Assembly (NCBI GenBank): GCA_017503065.1
Contig: JAFVTT010000009.1
Location: 6,460 to 70,459 of the forward strand
Source of the DNA: Bacteroidaceae bacterium
Lineage (GTDB): Bacteria; Bacteroidota; Bacteroidia; Bacteroidales; Bacteroidaceae
Length of the DNA stretch: 64,000 nucleotides
Direction: 5' to 3'
A program made the translations under genes and the position numbers. Positions 11,296 through 20,491 of the stretch are shown in pieces (the stretch's first letter is position 1; the number at the start of each line of letters is the position of its first letter). Below the pieces are notes generated by a model. That model made no database searches and was not told the DNA's origin. It was given only the letters and a program-made list of their open reading frames with translations.

Positions 11296-11850
11296 TTACA
11301 ACTTCTCAACCTGCATAAAACCAAGTTCCAGCGGAGTTTTACGTCCGAAGATCTTAACCATTACCTTCAACTTCTTCTTGTCATTATTGATTTCCTCAAT
11401 AACTGCATCAAATCCGCTGAAAGGACCATCAGTTACCTTTATGCTCTCTCCGACCTCGAATGGAATCATGATATCCTCAGGAACATCCTGAATCTCATCC
11501 ACAGTACCAAGCATGTGATTTACCTCTGCTTGAGACATAGGCATGGGCTTGGTGTCACTCTTGGTCGCAGAGAGGAAACCGAGAACGTTAGGAACATTGC
11601 GGAGTTGTGACTGAGTTTCACCAATCAGGGCTGCCTCTACGAAGACATATCCGCTGAAACGGTTCTTCTCCTTTACAACTCTTTTGCCATTACGTACTGT
11701 AACTATCTTCTCCGTAGGAATAAGTACCTGGGACACGTTTGCGGCGAAATCGCTATGCTGCGAAATCAAAGCATCAATGTACTCCTTTACTTTGCCTTCC
11801 TTGCCACTGATGGCGCGCATAACGTACCATCTCTTTTCAATTTCAGCCAT
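11296..11850 (-). CDS. nusG: Transcription termination/antitermination protein NusG
   Basis: A NusG of about 184 residues starting at MAEIEKRWYVMRAISGKEGK; an upstream in-frame ATG would add three residues (MLG) but the conserved N-terminus begins here. The NGN domain is seen in WYVMRAISGKEGKVKEYID and FSGYVFVEA, and the C-terminal KOW domain in GESIKVTDGPFSGFDAVIEEINNDKKKLKVMVKIFGR followed by TPLELGFMQVEKL. NusG binds the polymerase clamp to increase processivity and links it to ribosomes or Rho. It lies between secE and rplK, the standard bacterial arrangement. Nothing suggests a specialised NusG paralogue of the UpxY/RfaH type. Confidence 0.97.
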   Translation of the reverse strand: MAEIEKRWYVMRAISGKEGKVKEYIDALISQHSDFAANVSQVLIPTEKIVTVRNGKRVVKEKNRFSGYVFVEAALIGETQSQLRNVPNVLGFLSATKSDTKPMPMSQAEVNHMLGTVDEIQDVPEDIMIPFEVGESIKVTDGPFSGFDAVIEEINNDKKKLKVMVKIFGRKTPLELGFMQVEKL

Positions 11851-11868
11851 TCCTAACACATTTAAAGA

Positions 11869-12063
11869 TTAGCCCAGAACATCATAGACAATCTCCATTC
11901 CTGTCTGGAACACAGAGTCCATGGCAAATACAACCAGCGCGATGCAGAGGGAAGCAATTAAAACAACAACAGCGCTACCTGTAAGTTCCTTACGCGAAGG
12001 CCAAGTGGTCTTATGCACAAGTTCTTCGTATGAATTCTTGCAATAATTTATTATGCTATGCAT
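11869..12063 (-). CDS. secE: Preprotein translocase subunit SecE
   Basis: A 64-residue single-spanning SecE. The conserved cytoplasmic helix with the (E/D)L.K.TWPSR.EL signature is present as EELVHKTTWPSRKELTGSAVV, followed by one transmembrane segment (VLIASLCIALVVFAMDSVFQ). This short form is normal in Bacteroidetes, whereas E. coli SecE has two extra membrane helices. It stabilises SecY in the Sec channel that all exported proteins of this window, including the T9SS substrates, must pass. It follows tRNA-Trp by 17 bases and precedes nusG by 18 bases. Confidence 0.97.
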   Translation of the reverse strand: MHSIINYCKNSYEELVHKTTWPSRKELTGSAVVVLIASLCIALVVFAMDSVFQTGMEIVYDVLG

Positions 12064-12080
12064 TTTCTTATCTTTTATAG

Positions 12081-12153
12081 CACGGGAAGAGAGGCTCGAA
12101 CTCCCGACACCTGGTTTTGGAGACCAGTGCTCTACCGACTGAGCTATTCCCGT
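12081..12153 (-). tRNA. tRNA-Trp (anticodon CCA)
   Basis: Read on the minus strand, the sequence folds into a normal cloverleaf: acceptor ACGGGAA/TTCCCGT, D-arm GCTC...GAGC, anticodon loop CTCCAAA with anticodon CCA, and T-arm with GTTCGAGCC. The length is 73 nt, and the 3' CCA is not encoded. It lies between tuf and secE. Confidence 0.97.
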
Positions 12154-12208
12154 AGATAGAGTCCCACCATTACTGGCAGGACTCCATATTTATTCGTCTA
12201 ACCTGTGA

Positions 12209-13390
12209 TTAGTCAAGAATTTCGGTAATCTGGCCAGAACCTACGGTACGACCACCCTCACGGATAGCGAAACGCAGACCTACGTTCAGAGCAACAGCGT
12301 AAATCAACTCAACGTTGATCTCTACGTTATCACCGGGCATTACCATCTCGATACCCTCGGGCAGGTGAATCTCACCGGTACAGTCCATAGTACGCAAATA
12401 GAACTGAGGACGATACTTGTTACCGAAGGGAGTATGACGACCACCCTCTTCCTTCTTCAGGACGTAGATAGAAGCCTTGAAGCTCTTATGGGGCTTGATT
12501 ACACCGGGGTGTGTGATAACCATACCACGCTTGATCTCCTGCTTGTCGATACCACGGAGCAACAGACCTACGTTGTCACCAGCCTCACCCTGATCCAGCA
12601 ACTTGCGGAACATCTCAACACCGGTAATAACAGACTTCTTGTCCTCGCCCAGACCCAGAATCTGAACTTCGTCACCTACCTTTACAACACCAGTCTCAAT
12701 ACGACCGGTAGCAACGGTACCACGACCAGTAATAGAGAACACGTCCTCAACAGGCATCAAGAAGGGCTTGTCAACTGCACGCTCGGGCTCCTGAATCCAG
12801 GTGTCACATGCGTCCATCAGCTCCATTACCTTGTCCTCCCACTGAGCAACACCATTCAGAGCACCCAGAGCAGAACCACGGATAATAGGAGTATCCTCCT
12901 CGAACTCATACTGAGCGAGCAACTCACCCATTTCCATCTCAACGAGCTCCAGCATCTCCTCGTCCTCAACCATGTCACACTTGTTCAGGAACACAACCAG
13001 ACGGGGAACGTTTACCTGACGAGCCAACAGGATGTGCTCACGAGTCTGAGGCATAGGACCATCAGTTGCAGCACAAACGATGATAGCACCGTCCATCTGA
13101 GCAGCACCAGTTACCATGTTCTTTACATAGTCAGCGTGACCAGGGCAGTCCACGTGAGCATAGTGACGCTTAGCGGTCTCGTACTCAACGTGAGAGGTGT
13201 TAATAGTAATACCACGCTCCTTCTCCTCGGGAGCATTGTCAATCTGGTCAAAGCTCTTCTTCTCAGAAAGACCTCTGCTAGCCAATACAGTAGTAATAGC
13301 GGCAGTCAGAGTAGTCTTACCGTGGTCAACATGACCGATAGTACCGATGTTTACATGGGGTTTGGTACGTTCAAATTTTTCTTTTGCCAT
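12209..13390 (-). CDS. tuf: Elongation factor Tu
   Basis: A 393-residue EF-Tu. The G1 motif GHVDHGKT, the effector region with [13 protein letters not shown], the G3 motif DCPGHADYV and the G4 motif NKCD are all present, followed by the two beta-barrel domains ending in [11 protein letters not shown]. It delivers aminoacyl-tRNA to the ribosome as a GTP complex. The gene is embedded between tRNA-Thr and tRNA-Trp on the minus strand; the promoter found upstream of tRNA-Tyr probably drives tRNAs and tuf together. Strong codon bias fits very high expression. Confidence 0.99.
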   Translation of the reverse strand: MAKEKFERTKPHVNIGTIGHVDHGKTTLTAAITTVLASRGLSEKKSFDQIDNAPEEKERGITINTSHVEYETAKRHYAHVDCPGHADYVKNMVTGAAQMDGAIIVCAATDGPMPQTREHILLARQVNVPRLVVFLNKCDMVEDEEMLELVEMEMGELLAQYEFEEDTPIIRGSALGALNGVAQWEDKVMELMDACDTWIQEPERAVDKPFLMPVEDVFSITGRGTVATGRIETGVVKVGDEVQILGLGEDKKSVITGVEMFRKLLDQGEAGDNVGLLLRGIDKQEIKRGMVITHPGVIKPHKSFKASIYVLKKEEGGRHTPFGNKYRPQFYLRTMDCTGEIHLPEGIEMVMPGDNVEINVELIYAVALNVGLRFAIREGGRTVGSGQITEILD

Positions 13391-13436
13391 AGCGGTAGTT
13401 AGTATTTATTTAATTATTTGATGTCTCACAAAATCG

Positions 13437-13508
<72 letters not shown>

Positions 13509-13528
13509 AACATTCCCTCTTTCCTTAG

Positions 13529-13601
13529 AGCGGAAGACGGGGCTCAAACCCGCGACCCCCAGCTTGGAAGGCTAGTGCTCTATCGACTGAGCTACTTCCG
13601 C
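13529..13601 (-). tRNA. tRNA-Gly (anticodon TCC)
   Basis: Minus-strand cloverleaf of 73 nt with acceptor GCGGAAG/CTTCCGC, anticodon loop CTTCCAA (anticodon TCC) and T-arm GCGGGTTTGAGCCCCGT. The CCA end is not encoded. Spaced 20 bases from tRNA-Thr. Confidence 0.96.
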
Positions 13602-13632
13602 ATACCTTATTATATATAATCATTGAAAGAGG

Positions 13633-13715
13633 TGGGTAGTGATGGATTCGAACCACCGAAGGCGTAAGCCAGCAGATTTACAGTCTGCCCCATTTGGCCA
13701 CTCTGGTAACTACCC
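13633..13715 (-). tRNA. tRNA-Tyr (anticodon GTA)
   Basis: Minus-strand class II tRNA of 83 nt with a long variable arm, acceptor GGGTAGT/ACTACCC, anticodon stem-loop CAGACTGTAAATCTG (anticodon GTA) and T-loop GGTTCGAATCC. It is the first gene of the tRNA-Tyr, tRNA-Gly, tRNA-Thr, tuf unit. Confidence 0.96.
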
Positions 13716-13733
13716 ATTGCCTATTTGCGGATG

Positions 13734-13764
13734 CAAAATTAGGCATATTTTTTGAAACCGCCAA
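13734..13764 (-). promoter_or_regulatory. Promoter of the tRNA-Tyr/Gly/Thr-tuf unit
   Basis: On the minus strand TAATTTTG (13734-13741) matches the Bacteroidetes -7 consensus TAnnTTTG, with TTG (13762-13764) 20 bases upstream as the -33 element. It sits 18 bases before the tRNA-Tyr 5' end. Confidence 0.75.
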
Positions 13765-13791
13765 AACTTTTGCAAGTTTTTAGCGCTTTGT

Positions 13792-14079
13792 CTACTTATT
13801 TTTGTGCTTTTCTATCTGGCGCTCCAGTATTTCGCACGTTCTATCTATTGCTTCTTCAAATGTGTCGCATGTTTCGGAAGCGAACAAACTCTTACCCGGA
13901 ACATCAGCCTTGATATCGACCTGCTTGTTCATCGCAGTCTCAGGCTTAACGACCTTCAATGACACCTCTACCTTTCCTATTTCGCCAGCGAAGCGTCCCA
14001 GTTTCCCGACTTTCTTTTCAATGAAGTCTTGAAGTCTCTCGTTCACGTCAAAGTGAATTGCCTTGATTCTAATGTCCAT
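13792..14079 (-). CDS. hpf: Ribosome hibernation promoting factor, short form
   Basis: A 95-residue protein of the HPF/RaiA (sigma-54 modulation protein) family. The fold's beta-alpha-beta-beta-beta-alpha order can be read: DIRIKAIHFDVNERLQDFIEKKVGKLGRF, then VEVSLKVV, VDIKADVPGKSLFASETCDTFEEAIDRTCEILERQIEKHKNK. It is the short form with no C-terminal dimerisation domain. Such proteins bind the 30S decoding centre in stationary phase and silence or dimerise ribosomes. The gene lies 15 bases downstream of the Xer recombinase and upstream of the tRNA/tuf unit, probably in one transcript with rpsU and xer. Confidence 0.92.
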   Translation of the reverse strand: MDIRIKAIHFDVNERLQDFIEKKVGKLGRFAGEIGKVEVSLKVVKPETAMNKQVDIKADVPGKSLFASETCDTFEEAIDRTCEILERQIEKHKNK

Positions 14080-14094
14080 AAAGTCCTCCTTTCT

Positions 14095-14991
14095 TTAAGC
14101 TCTGGGGTGAGCTTGGTTATACAATTTCTTCAGTTCTTCGAAAGTAGTATTGGCATAAATAGCTGTCGTTTTCAAACTACTATGCCCCAGCAACTCTTTC
14201 ACCGACTGGAGATCTGCAAAATTATTCAACATTGAGGTTGCGAAACTATGCCGCAAGACATGAGGGCTGCGTTTGGACTGAATAGTCACTCGCGACAATG
14301 CATCCCGCACAATCACACGCAACTTAGGATAGGCGATACGCTTGCCTGAACGCTCTTCAATGAACAACGCGGAATCCTCGGGTTTACCTCCCAAGACCGT
14401 CTCCCTTGCAAGCATGTAGTCCTCCAGTTCACGGAGCAGTTCCGGGTGCAGAGGAATAAGTCGCTGTTTATTACGCTTGCCGACAACGCTGACCATCGCA
14501 TTACGCAAATCAACGTCTGCCAAATCCAAACCAAGTATCTCCGCGGCACGCATGCCAGTAGAATACAGCATACTTATGATTGTCTTGTCGCGCCTTCCCG
14601 CAAACGAATCAGGAAACTCCAAATCATCCAACAGACAATCCATATCCGCCTCTCTGACGAAATACGGAAGAGGTTTACTCTTCTTTGGAGCATTGACACC
14701 ATGAGCAGGATCCACCGCCACCAAACCTCGCCCCAGCATAAAACGATAGAACGATTTAACTGCACTCAGTTTAGGGCAAACACCTGACGCGGTAAGTCCC
14801 GAGTCCAACAAGCACACCATCCAAGAGCGCACCACATCGGACGTAACAGTTTCCCAAGACATTTCCTCATCCAAGGATTTGAAATATAGTTCGAACGCTT
14901 TCAAACTACTGCTATAAGATACAACCGTCAATTCGCTATAAGCGCGTTCGTACCTGAGATAAGCAACAAACTCCTCGAATACTGCGTCCAT
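14095..14991 (-). CDS. xerC: Tyrosine recombinase of the XerC/XerD type
   Basis: A 298-residue tyrosine recombinase, the normal size for Xer proteins. The N-terminal SAM-like DNA-binding domain (about residues 1-95) precedes the catalytic domain with all expected residues: R148 (STGMRAAEI), K172 (VVGKRNKQR), H244 and R247 (HVLRHSFATSML), H270 (LLGHSS) and nucleophile Y279 (TTAIYANTT). Xer recombinases resolve chromosome dimers at dif. Sandwiched between rpsU and hpf in a housekeeping block, it looks like a resident gene rather than a phage integrase. I cannot decide between XerC and XerD from this window alone. Confidence 0.9.
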   Translation of the reverse strand: MDAVFEEFVAYLRYERAYSELTVVSYSSSLKAFELYFKSLDEEMSWETVTSDVVRSWMVCLLDSGLTASGVCPKLSAVKSFYRFMLGRGLVAVDPAHGVNAPKKSKPLPYFVREADMDCLLDDLEFPDSFAGRRDKTIISMLYSTGMRAAEILGLDLADVDLRNAMVSVVGKRNKQRLIPLHPELLRELEDYMLARETVLGGKPEDSALFIEERSGKRIAYPKLRVIVRDALSRVTIQSKRSPHVLRHSFATSMLNNFADLQSVKELLGHSSLKTTAIYANTTFEELKKLYNQAHPRA

Positions 14992-15099
14992 TTATTACCT
15001 CAACATTGTTTTTCTGAGGATAAAGATAGACATTTTTTCGGCAACTTCAAAAGGGATGCCTCAAAAATTAAACTTCTTTAATACTTTAGATGCGCGGGA

Positions 15100-15291
15100 T
15101 TAGTCCTCTACGCGCTGAAGCTGCTGCACATAGATAGCACGCTCCATCTTCAGACGGTTCTTAACAGAGGGTTTGTCAAACTGCTGACGAGCACGGAGCT
15201 CCTTAACAACACCAGTCTTCTCAAACTTACGCTTGAACTTTTTCAAAGCGCGCTCAATGTTCTCACCTTCTTTTACAGGTACTACAATCAT
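15100..15291 (-). CDS. rpsU: 30S ribosomal protein bS21
   Basis: A 63-residue bS21 (MIVVPVKEGENIERALKKFKRKFEKTGV...LRARQQFDKPSVKNRLKMERAIYVQQLQ), normal for Bacteroidetes. bS21 lies next to the 3' end of 16S rRNA, and in Bacteroidetes it helps to sequester the anti-Shine-Dalgarno sequence. The 50 bases before the start are A/T-rich with no AGGAGG-like sequence, so I see no sign here of the strong Shine-Dalgarno autoregulatory site described for rpsU in Flavobacterium. A very good promoter lies 53-83 bases upstream. xer and hpf follow on the same strand. Confidence 0.96.
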   Translation of the reverse strand: MIVVPVKEGENIERALKKFKRKFEKTGVVKELRARQQFDKPSVKNRLKMERAIYVQQLQRVED

Positions 15292-15343
15292 TGTTTTAAT
15301 TTTATGAATTAGTTAATGTTATGCAAAAACACATTTTGCGGCG

Positions 15344-15374
15344 CAAAGGTACGACCTTTTTATGAAGTGGCAAA
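15344..15374 (-). promoter_or_regulatory. Consensus Bacteroidetes promoter of rpsU-xer-hpf
   Basis: On the minus strand TTTG (15371-15374), exactly 19 bases, then TACCTTTG (15344-15351). Both elements match the Bacteroidetes consensus (TTTG, 19 nt, TAnnTTTG) perfectly. The predicted leader to the rpsU start is about 45 nt. Confidence 0.9.
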
Positions 15375-15489
15375 GAATTTTAGCAAAAAATTACATAATG
15401 CCTCATTGGAACAGCACGTTTCCACCATGAGGGCACACTTATGCCCTCCCCAACAATCCCCTATGACCAGTCATTGTCATCAAAGAGGG

Positions 15490-15526
15490 ACAAATGAAAG
15501 GCTGCGCCATAACCATGACACAGCCT
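15490..15526 (-). terminator. Probable mdh terminator
   Basis: Downstream of mdh on the minus strand, arms 15515-15526 and 15499-15510 form a 12-bp stem with two wobble pairs and a four-base loop, followed by TTTCATTTG. Good shape, modest U-tract. Confidence 0.6.
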
Positions 15527-15575
15527 CCATACCTTATATACAATATATATAGGTGTATTTTACTCTAAAACGAGA

Positions 15576-16568
15576 TTACAGATTAGGATTCTCCTTTGTC
15601 CAATCCTCAACTGCGGGGATGATGCCCAGAGCAATAATCTCGTCACGCATCTTGCCCAAGTGCTCAACAGAAGACTGCAGTGCAGCCATCTCCTCTGCTG
15701 TACCCTGAGGAGCGACATAGTGCACACCGTCTGCATCGATAGTGGTAGGCATAGCCATCATCACATTCTTGTAACCCAGTTCCTCGCTGTTTACATAACA
15801 ACCAGCGGGCAGAGTGTAAGGCTCACCACCCATAGCAGCCTCGATCATCTTGATAGCGCAGTAAGATGGGCTCTGGAATGAGCTACGGCCACGCAGCTTG
15901 ATGATGTTTGAACCACCCTGAACAGTATTATGCTTAATCTCGGCCCAACGCTCCTCTGAAAGACCCATTTCTGCCAGAGGTTTGCCATCAATCTTAACTT
16001 GAGAAGCGAATACTGCCATCTGCTCGCCATGACCGCCATAGGTCTTGGCACCGGTAACCTTGTCCTGCTGAACGCCGAACTCCTTGGCCAAAGCCTGTTG
16101 CAGACGTGTAGAGTCGAGGGCAGCCAGAGAAGTCAGCTGGTTGGGTTTCAAGCCAGAGTGGATCAGTGCTGTAAGAGCAGTAACGTCAGCGGGGTTGAAG
16201 ATAACAACCACATGCTTCACATCAGGGCAATACTTCTTGATGAAGTCACCGAACTCAGCGGCAATCTGGCAGTTGCCTTTCAGCAGATCCTCACGGGTCA
16301 TGCCCTCCTTACGGGGAGCGCCACCTGAAGAGACAATGTACTTGGCGCCAGTGAAAGCCTCTTCGGGATTGGTGGTCCAAGTAATATTAGCACCAGGGAA
16401 ACCGCAATGTGCCATCTCGTCGGCCACTCCATGAACACCGGGTTCAAAGATATCGTACAAACAAATGTTGGGTGTCAAGCCCAGCATCAAAGCGCTCTGC
16501 ACCATGTTAGAGCCGATCATACCGCCGGCACCAACAATAAGAAGTTTCTCGTCAGTTAAAAAAGCCAT
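15576..16568 (-). CDS. mdh: Malate dehydrogenase
   Basis: A 330-residue NAD-dependent malate dehydrogenase of the LDH/MDH superfamily. The N-terminal Rossmann motif is IVGAGGMIGSNM (residues 11-22), the substrate-binding arginines lie in APRKEGMTREDLLKGN (R86, R92) and the proton-acceptor histidine is H180 in TYGGHGEQMAVF. The product interconverts malate and oxaloacetate, in anaerobic Bacteroidales mainly as part of the reductive branch from oxaloacetate through fumarate to succinate. It is a single-gene unit: a Bacteroidetes promoter lies 41 bases upstream and a hairpin lies downstream. Length and motifs are ordinary. Confidence 0.95.
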   Translation of the reverse strand: MAFLTDEKLLIVGAGGMIGSNMVQSALMLGLTPNICLYDIFEPGVHGVADEMAHCGFPGANITWTTNPEEAFTGAKYIVSSGGAPRKEGMTREDLLKGNCQIAAEFGDFIKKYCPDVKHVVVIFNPADVTALTALIHSGLKPNQLTSLAALDSTRLQQALAKEFGVQQDKVTGAKTYGGHGEQMAVFASQVKIDGKPLAEMGLSEERWAEIKHNTVQGGSNIIKLRGRSSFQSPSYCAIKMIEAAMGGEPYTLPAGCYVNSEELGYKNVMMAMPTTIDADGVHYVAPQGTAEEMAALQSSVEHLGKMRDEIIALGIIPAVEDWTKENPNL

Positions 16569-16609
16569 AATTTTAAGTATTTAGTGTTTAAATGAATATT
16601 TACTCCGAA

Positions 16610-16640
16610 CAAAGATAATATTTTTTCAAATACCAAGCAA
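16610..16640 (-). promoter_or_regulatory. Promoter of mdh
   Basis: On the minus strand TATCTTTG (16610-16617) as the -7 element, with TTG (16638-16640) 20 bases upstream. Predicted leader about 35 nt. Confidence 0.75.
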
Positions 16641-16701
16641 CGTTAATGCTTTAATTTTACCCATTCGGTTCTGTTTTGCCACATAGGACTTACAAATACC
16701 T

Positions 16702-18318
16702 TCAGATTGGCAGCGTTGCATTTTCCAACCATGCCCTTTCCGACTCATCGGACAAGTGCGGAAGCAGGACTGTGCAAACCCGTGCATGATAGTTGTTCAA
16801 CCACTGGCGCTCCTCAAAGGTAAGCATCTCCGGAACTATCAGTTTCCTGTCGTACGGACACAGAGTCAATGGTTCAAACCTGAAGAAAGTGCCAAAATCC
16901 GACTCCTGTGCCGGAAGGCACAACAGGCAGTTCTCTATACGCACTCCAAACTTGTCCTGCACATATATTCCGGGCTCGTCGGTGATAACCTGTCCTACCA
17001 GTACAGGCCGAACAGTGTCCGCACGATGGTTCTTTCTAATTTGTACCGGTCCCTCATGCACTCCGAGGACGTGTCCTACCCCATGACCTGTACCATGTCC
17101 GAAGTCATAGCCCTCGCGCCACATCGGCGCTCTGGCAACTGTATCCAACTGCAAACCGGTAGTCCCCTGGGGGAAACGCATTGCCTGCAACTGCAAATGC
17201 CCCTTTAGCACAAGAGTATAAACACGCCTTTCCTCTTCGCCGGGTTTGCCGATGGCTATTGTACGTGTTATGTCCGTAGTACCGCAATCGTAGTGTGCAC
17301 CACTGTCCAGCAGAAGCAGACCGTCGGCACGAACCTCTGCATCAGTCTCTTCTGTTGCCTCATAGTGCACTATTGCGCCATGTGCGCCAAAACCCGCTAT
17401 CGTTTCAAAACTAAGAGAGAGGAAACCGGGCTGTTCAGCACGCAAAGCCGTCAGTTCCCTGTCCACCCACAGTTCTGTAACCTTTTCTCCATGCGCTATC
17501 GCCTCCTCCATCTTCTTCAGGAAACGCACCATTGCAAGGCCGTCGCGTACATGCGCCTGTCGGAAACCCTCCTGCTCAACCTCGTTCTTTATCGATTTCC
17601 ATTCGGCAACAGGAGTCTCCGAACAATATTCTGCCAGACTCTCATCATAGTCCTCTATTGATACTCCCAATCCATGCAGATAATCGTTTATGCCGGAAAC
17701 CTGTTCCTTGTTCACATAAAGTACATGACTACCATCGGCACTAACATACAGAAAAGAGATTACGAATGGATTATAGGCAATATCATTGCCACGTATGTTC
17801 AGCAACCATGCTATCTCTGCCAAGTCCGACACGTAAATGCCAGGATATCCGCTACTCTGCAAATAGTCCATCAAGCGCTGTATCTTATCTTTGGCAGATT
17901 GACCGGCAATTTCATCATTCATGACCCATGCCTCGGTACATGGCAATGGAGGACGGTCTGTCCAAATATCATCAAATGGAGCATTGTAACTCCAAAGAAC
18001 ATTATTGCAATGCCCGTCCAACCATTCCTGTATATCTGTATCCACACCATCCCTCATCAGGCGGAACTCCGTTCCTGACAACTGTTCCTCTGCCTGAAGC
18101 CAGTAGCGCGAGTCAGTCCACAACAAAGCATCGTCCTTGGTAACCACGGCCGTTCCTGCACTGCCGGTAAAACCGGTCAGCCACTTTCTGCACTGCCAAT
18201 GCTCTGCCAGATATTCGGAACCGTGCGGGTCGTCCGTTGGCACAACCAATGCATCCAGTCCTTCCTGGACCATCCATTCGCGCACGGCACAAAGTTTATC
18301 CTCTATAGACATATTCAT
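16702..18318 (-). CDS. M24-family Xaa-Pro aminopeptidase (aminopeptidase P)
   Basis: A 538-residue M24B metallopeptidase that removes N-terminal residues preceding proline. Two creatinase-like N-terminal domains (about 1-125 and 130-300) precede the pita-bread catalytic domain. The five metal ligands are present: D338 and D349 (LLDSGAHYDCGTTDIT), H412 (GHGTGHGVGH), E448 (ITDEPGIYV) and E462 (GVRIENCL). There is no signal peptide, so it is cytoplasmic. The 5' end overlaps the 3' end of the hexapeptide-repeat gene by 23 bases; an alternative in-frame ATG two codons on (18312) still overlaps, so the two genes are translationally coupled. As I recall, Bacteroides homologues are somewhat longer (about 590 aa), but all catalytic residues are intact here. 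Confidence 0.9.
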   Translation of the reverse strand: MNMSIEDKLCAVREWMVQEGLDALVVPTDDPHGSEYLAEHWQCRKWLTGFTGSAGTAVVTKDDALLWTDSRYWLQAEEQLSGTEFRLMRDGVDTDIQEWLDGHCNNVLWSYNAPFDDIWTDRPPLPCTEAWVMNDEIAGQSAKDKIQRLMDYLQSSGYPGIYVSDLAEIAWLLNIRGNDIAYNPFVISFLYVSADGSHVLYVNKEQVSGINDYLHGLGVSIEDYDESLAEYCSETPVAEWKSIKNEVEQEGFRQAHVRDGLAMVRFLKKMEEAIAHGEKVTELWVDRELTALRAEQPGFLSLSFETIAGFGAHGAIVHYEATEETDAEVRADGLLLLDSGAHYDCGTTDITRTIAIGKPGEEERRVYTLVLKGHLQLQAMRFPQGTTGLQLDTVARAPMWREGYDFGHGTGHGVGHVLGVHEGPVQIRKNHRADTVRPVLVGQVITDEPGIYVQDKFGVRIENCLLCLPAQESDFGTFFRFEPLTLCPYDRKLIVPEMLTFEERQWLNNYHARVCTVLLPHLSDESERAWLENATLPI

Positions 18319-18877
18319 CGCTTGTTGTTACGATTTGTGTATTCTCGGGATTGCTGTCCGCCTCCCTGTACCAGTCGCTGTATTCTATATAGTGCCGGGC
18401 ATAGGTCTTGTTCAAGGTCTGCGCCTGTTCGGCATCAACCTTCTTGACAAACTTGGCAGGAACACCCGCCCACAGTTCGCCATCACCGATAAGGGTATTG
18501 CTCAGTACCAGGGCACCGGCAGCAACAATAGCGCCACGTCCCACGACGGCGTGGTCCAGCACCGTCGCTCCCATGCCTACCAGAGCACCGTCCTTTATCT
18601 CACATCCGTGCAGGGTGACGGAATGCCCTATGGTAACATCATCTCCGAGAATACAAGGAGCCTTGCCGTTCAGGGTATGCAGGCATGAATTGTCCTGGAT
18701 GTTAGTTCTGTTGCCAATCTTTATGAAGTGTACGTCACCTCTCACCACGGCATTGAACCAAACCGTGCAATCGTCGCCCATCTCTACATCTCCTGCTATC
18801 ACCGCTCCTTCCGAGAAGTAGCAGTGCTTGCCGAACCTAGGGGCAGGCATGCCTTTCAGAGTCTTTATTATAGCCAT
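18296..18877 (-). CDS. Gamma-carbonic-anhydrase-like hexapeptide-repeat protein (YrdA/PaaY type)
   Basis: A 193-residue left-handed beta-helix protein. Hexapeptide repeats run from about residue 12 to 145 (for example AVIAGDVEMGDDCTVWFNAVVRGDV and GAIVAAGALVLSN). The three zinc-ligand histidines of the gamma-carbonic anhydrase superfamily are seen in SCLHTLN and IGHSVTLHGC. The WFNAVVRGD motif and trimer-interface GNRTNIQDNS are characteristic of the YrdA/PaaY group. Activity (CO2 hydration, acyl transfer or none) cannot be inferred from sequence alone. The gene lies between gltX and the M24 peptidase on the minus strand, 21 bases after gltX, and overlaps the peptidase start. Confidence 0.88.
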   Translation of the reverse strand: MAIIKTLKGMPAPRFGKHCYFSEGAVIAGDVEMGDDCTVWFNAVVRGDVHFIKIGNRTNIQDNSCLHTLNGKAPCILGDDVTIGHSVTLHGCEIKDGALVGMGATVLDHAVVGRGAIVAAGALVLSNTLIGDGELWAGVPAKFVKKVDAEQAQTLNKTYARHYIEYSDWYREADSNPENTQIVTTSDEYVYRG

Positions 18878-18898
18878 GATGCTCTACTTTTGGTTCAA

Positions 18899-20461
18899 TC
18901 AGTTCAGCGTTTCCACCGCAAACGCCATTCTGCGCAGGGTTTCCTCCTTGCCAAGGAATGCCGCCAGTTCATACATATCGGGACCCTGCCCCTCGCCGAC
19001 CAGGCAAACGCGCCATGCGTTCCAAGGCTTCACGCCGCTTGCTTCCACCCACGGGTCGCATATAGCCTTCATGCCTTCCACGGTCCAGTCGGTTACGGTC
19101 TCAAGAACAGAGGCAAATTGCTTCATCTCTTCGGCAGTCGTCTCTTTCCAGTTCTTCTTTACGAACTTGTCCTCCTTGTTGAATTCCGCCGGCGCTACGA
19201 AGAAGAACTTGGTCAGTGGCCACAGGTCGGACACGAAACTTATGTTTCGCTTCTTCTTGTTACCCTGTGCGTCCACATACTCGATTACCTTCATCTTCAT
19301 CATGCGCACCACCTCGGTCATCTGTTCTACCGTAGCCTCTATACCCTGTGCAGCCAGAACCTTGCCGAACTCGGGTGCCCATTCACTGTCCTCGCGGCGT
19401 ATCATATACTGATGGTTGAACCACGCAGCCTTTACGAAGTCAAACTTGGCGCCGTTCTTGGAGCACTTGCTCAGGTCAAAGAGTTTTACCATCTCGTCCA
19501 GAGACAGCATCTCCGAACCCTCCTCACCGGGATTCCAGCCAAGCAGTGCCAGGAAGTTCAGCACTGCCTCGGGCAGATAGCCCTTCTCGCGATAACCGCT
19601 GCTCACCTCACCGCTCTTGGGGTCGTGCCACTCCAAGGGGAACACCGGGAAACCGAGTTTGTCGCCGTCGCGCTTGGAGAGTTTGCCGTTACCCACAGGC
19701 TTCAGCAACAAAGACAAGTGTGCAAAACGTGGCATCGTGTCCTCCCAACCGAAAGCGCGGTAAAGCAACACGTGCAGAGGGGCACTGGGCAACCATTCCT
19801 CACCTCTGATTACATGTGTCACTTCCATCAGATGGTCATCCACGATGTTGGCCAGATGATATGTTGGCAGGTCATCGGCACTCTTGTACAGGACCTTGTC
19901 GTCCAGAATGCTTGAATTGATGACCACATCGCCACGGATAATGTCGTCCACATGCACGTCCTCTCCGGGTTCTATCAGGAAACGCACCACATAGGGGTGT
20001 CCGCCCTCTATCAAGGCATCCACCTCCTCCTTGGGCATGGTCAGCGAATTACGCATCATGCCACGAGTCTTGGCATCGTACTGGAAGTTCTCTATCTCCT
20101 GACGCTTTGCATCCAGTTCCTCTGGTGTATCGAATGCGATGTATGCCTTGCCGGCGTCAAGCAACACCTTCACATACTCGCGGTATATGTCCCTGCGCTC
20201 GCTCTGACGGTATGGGCCATGGCTTCCTCCGAAACCGACTCCTTCGTCAAACTTCACACCAAGCCAGTTGAAAGACTCCACAATATATTCCTCTGCTCCG
20301 GGCACGAAACGTCCGGAGTCTGTATCCTCGATACGGAAAATGAAATCGCCGCCATGCTGACGGGCAAACAGATAATTATATAGTGCAGTACGCACACCTC
20401 CGATATGCAAAGGGCCCGTTGGGCTGGGAGCGAAACGCACCCTTACTCTTCTTTCTGCCAT
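18899..20461 (-). CDS. gltX: Glutamate-tRNA ligase
   Basis: A 520-residue class I aminoacyl-tRNA synthetase. The HIGH-type motif is [14 protein letters not shown] (HIGG at 19-22) and the KMSKS-type motif is KLSKR (260-264). The catalytic core with RIEDTD (43-48) and the alpha-helical anticodon-binding C-terminus are complete. Without a GlnRS-type C-terminal beta-barrel it is a GluRS; whether it also charges tRNA-Gln cannot be judged. It starts 105 bases from the divergent pgpH gene. The downstream hexapeptide and peptidase genes follow closely (21-bp gap, then overlap), so the three probably form one transcript. A TACTTTTG -7 element lies 30 bases before the start. Confidence 0.97.
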   Translation of the reverse strand: MAERRVRVRFAPSPTGPLHIGGVRTALYNYLFARQHGGDFIFRIEDTDSGRFVPGAEEYIVESFNWLGVKFDEGVGFGGSHGPYRQSERRDIYREYVKVLLDAGKAYIAFDTPEELDAKRQEIENFQYDAKTRGMMRNSLTMPKEEVDALIEGGHPYVVRFLIEPGEDVHVDDIIRGDVVINSSILDDKVLYKSADDLPTYHLANIVDDHLMEVTHVIRGEEWLPSAPLHVLLYRAFGWEDTMPRFAHLSLLLKPVGNGKLSKRDGDKLGFPVFPLEWHDPKSGEVSSGYREKGYLPEAVLNFLALLGWNPGEEGSEMLSLDEMVKLFDLSKCSKNGAKFDFVKAAWFNHQYMIRREDSEWAPEFGKVLAAQGIEATVEQMTEVVRMMKMKVIEYVDAQGNKKKRNISFVSDLWPLTKFFFVAPAEFNKEDKFVKKNWKETTAEEMKQFASVLETVTDWTVEGMKAICDPWVEASGVKPWNAWRVCLVGEGQGPDMYELAAFLGKEETLRRMAFAVETLN

Positions 20462-20491
20462 TACATTATTATATTATAGATATTATTGCCA

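Noticed and set aside
14095..14991. Tyrosine recombinase next to a tRNA cluster as sign of an integrated element
   Set aside because: It has Xer length and sits between rpsU and hpf in a housekeeping block; no att duplication or phage genes are near.
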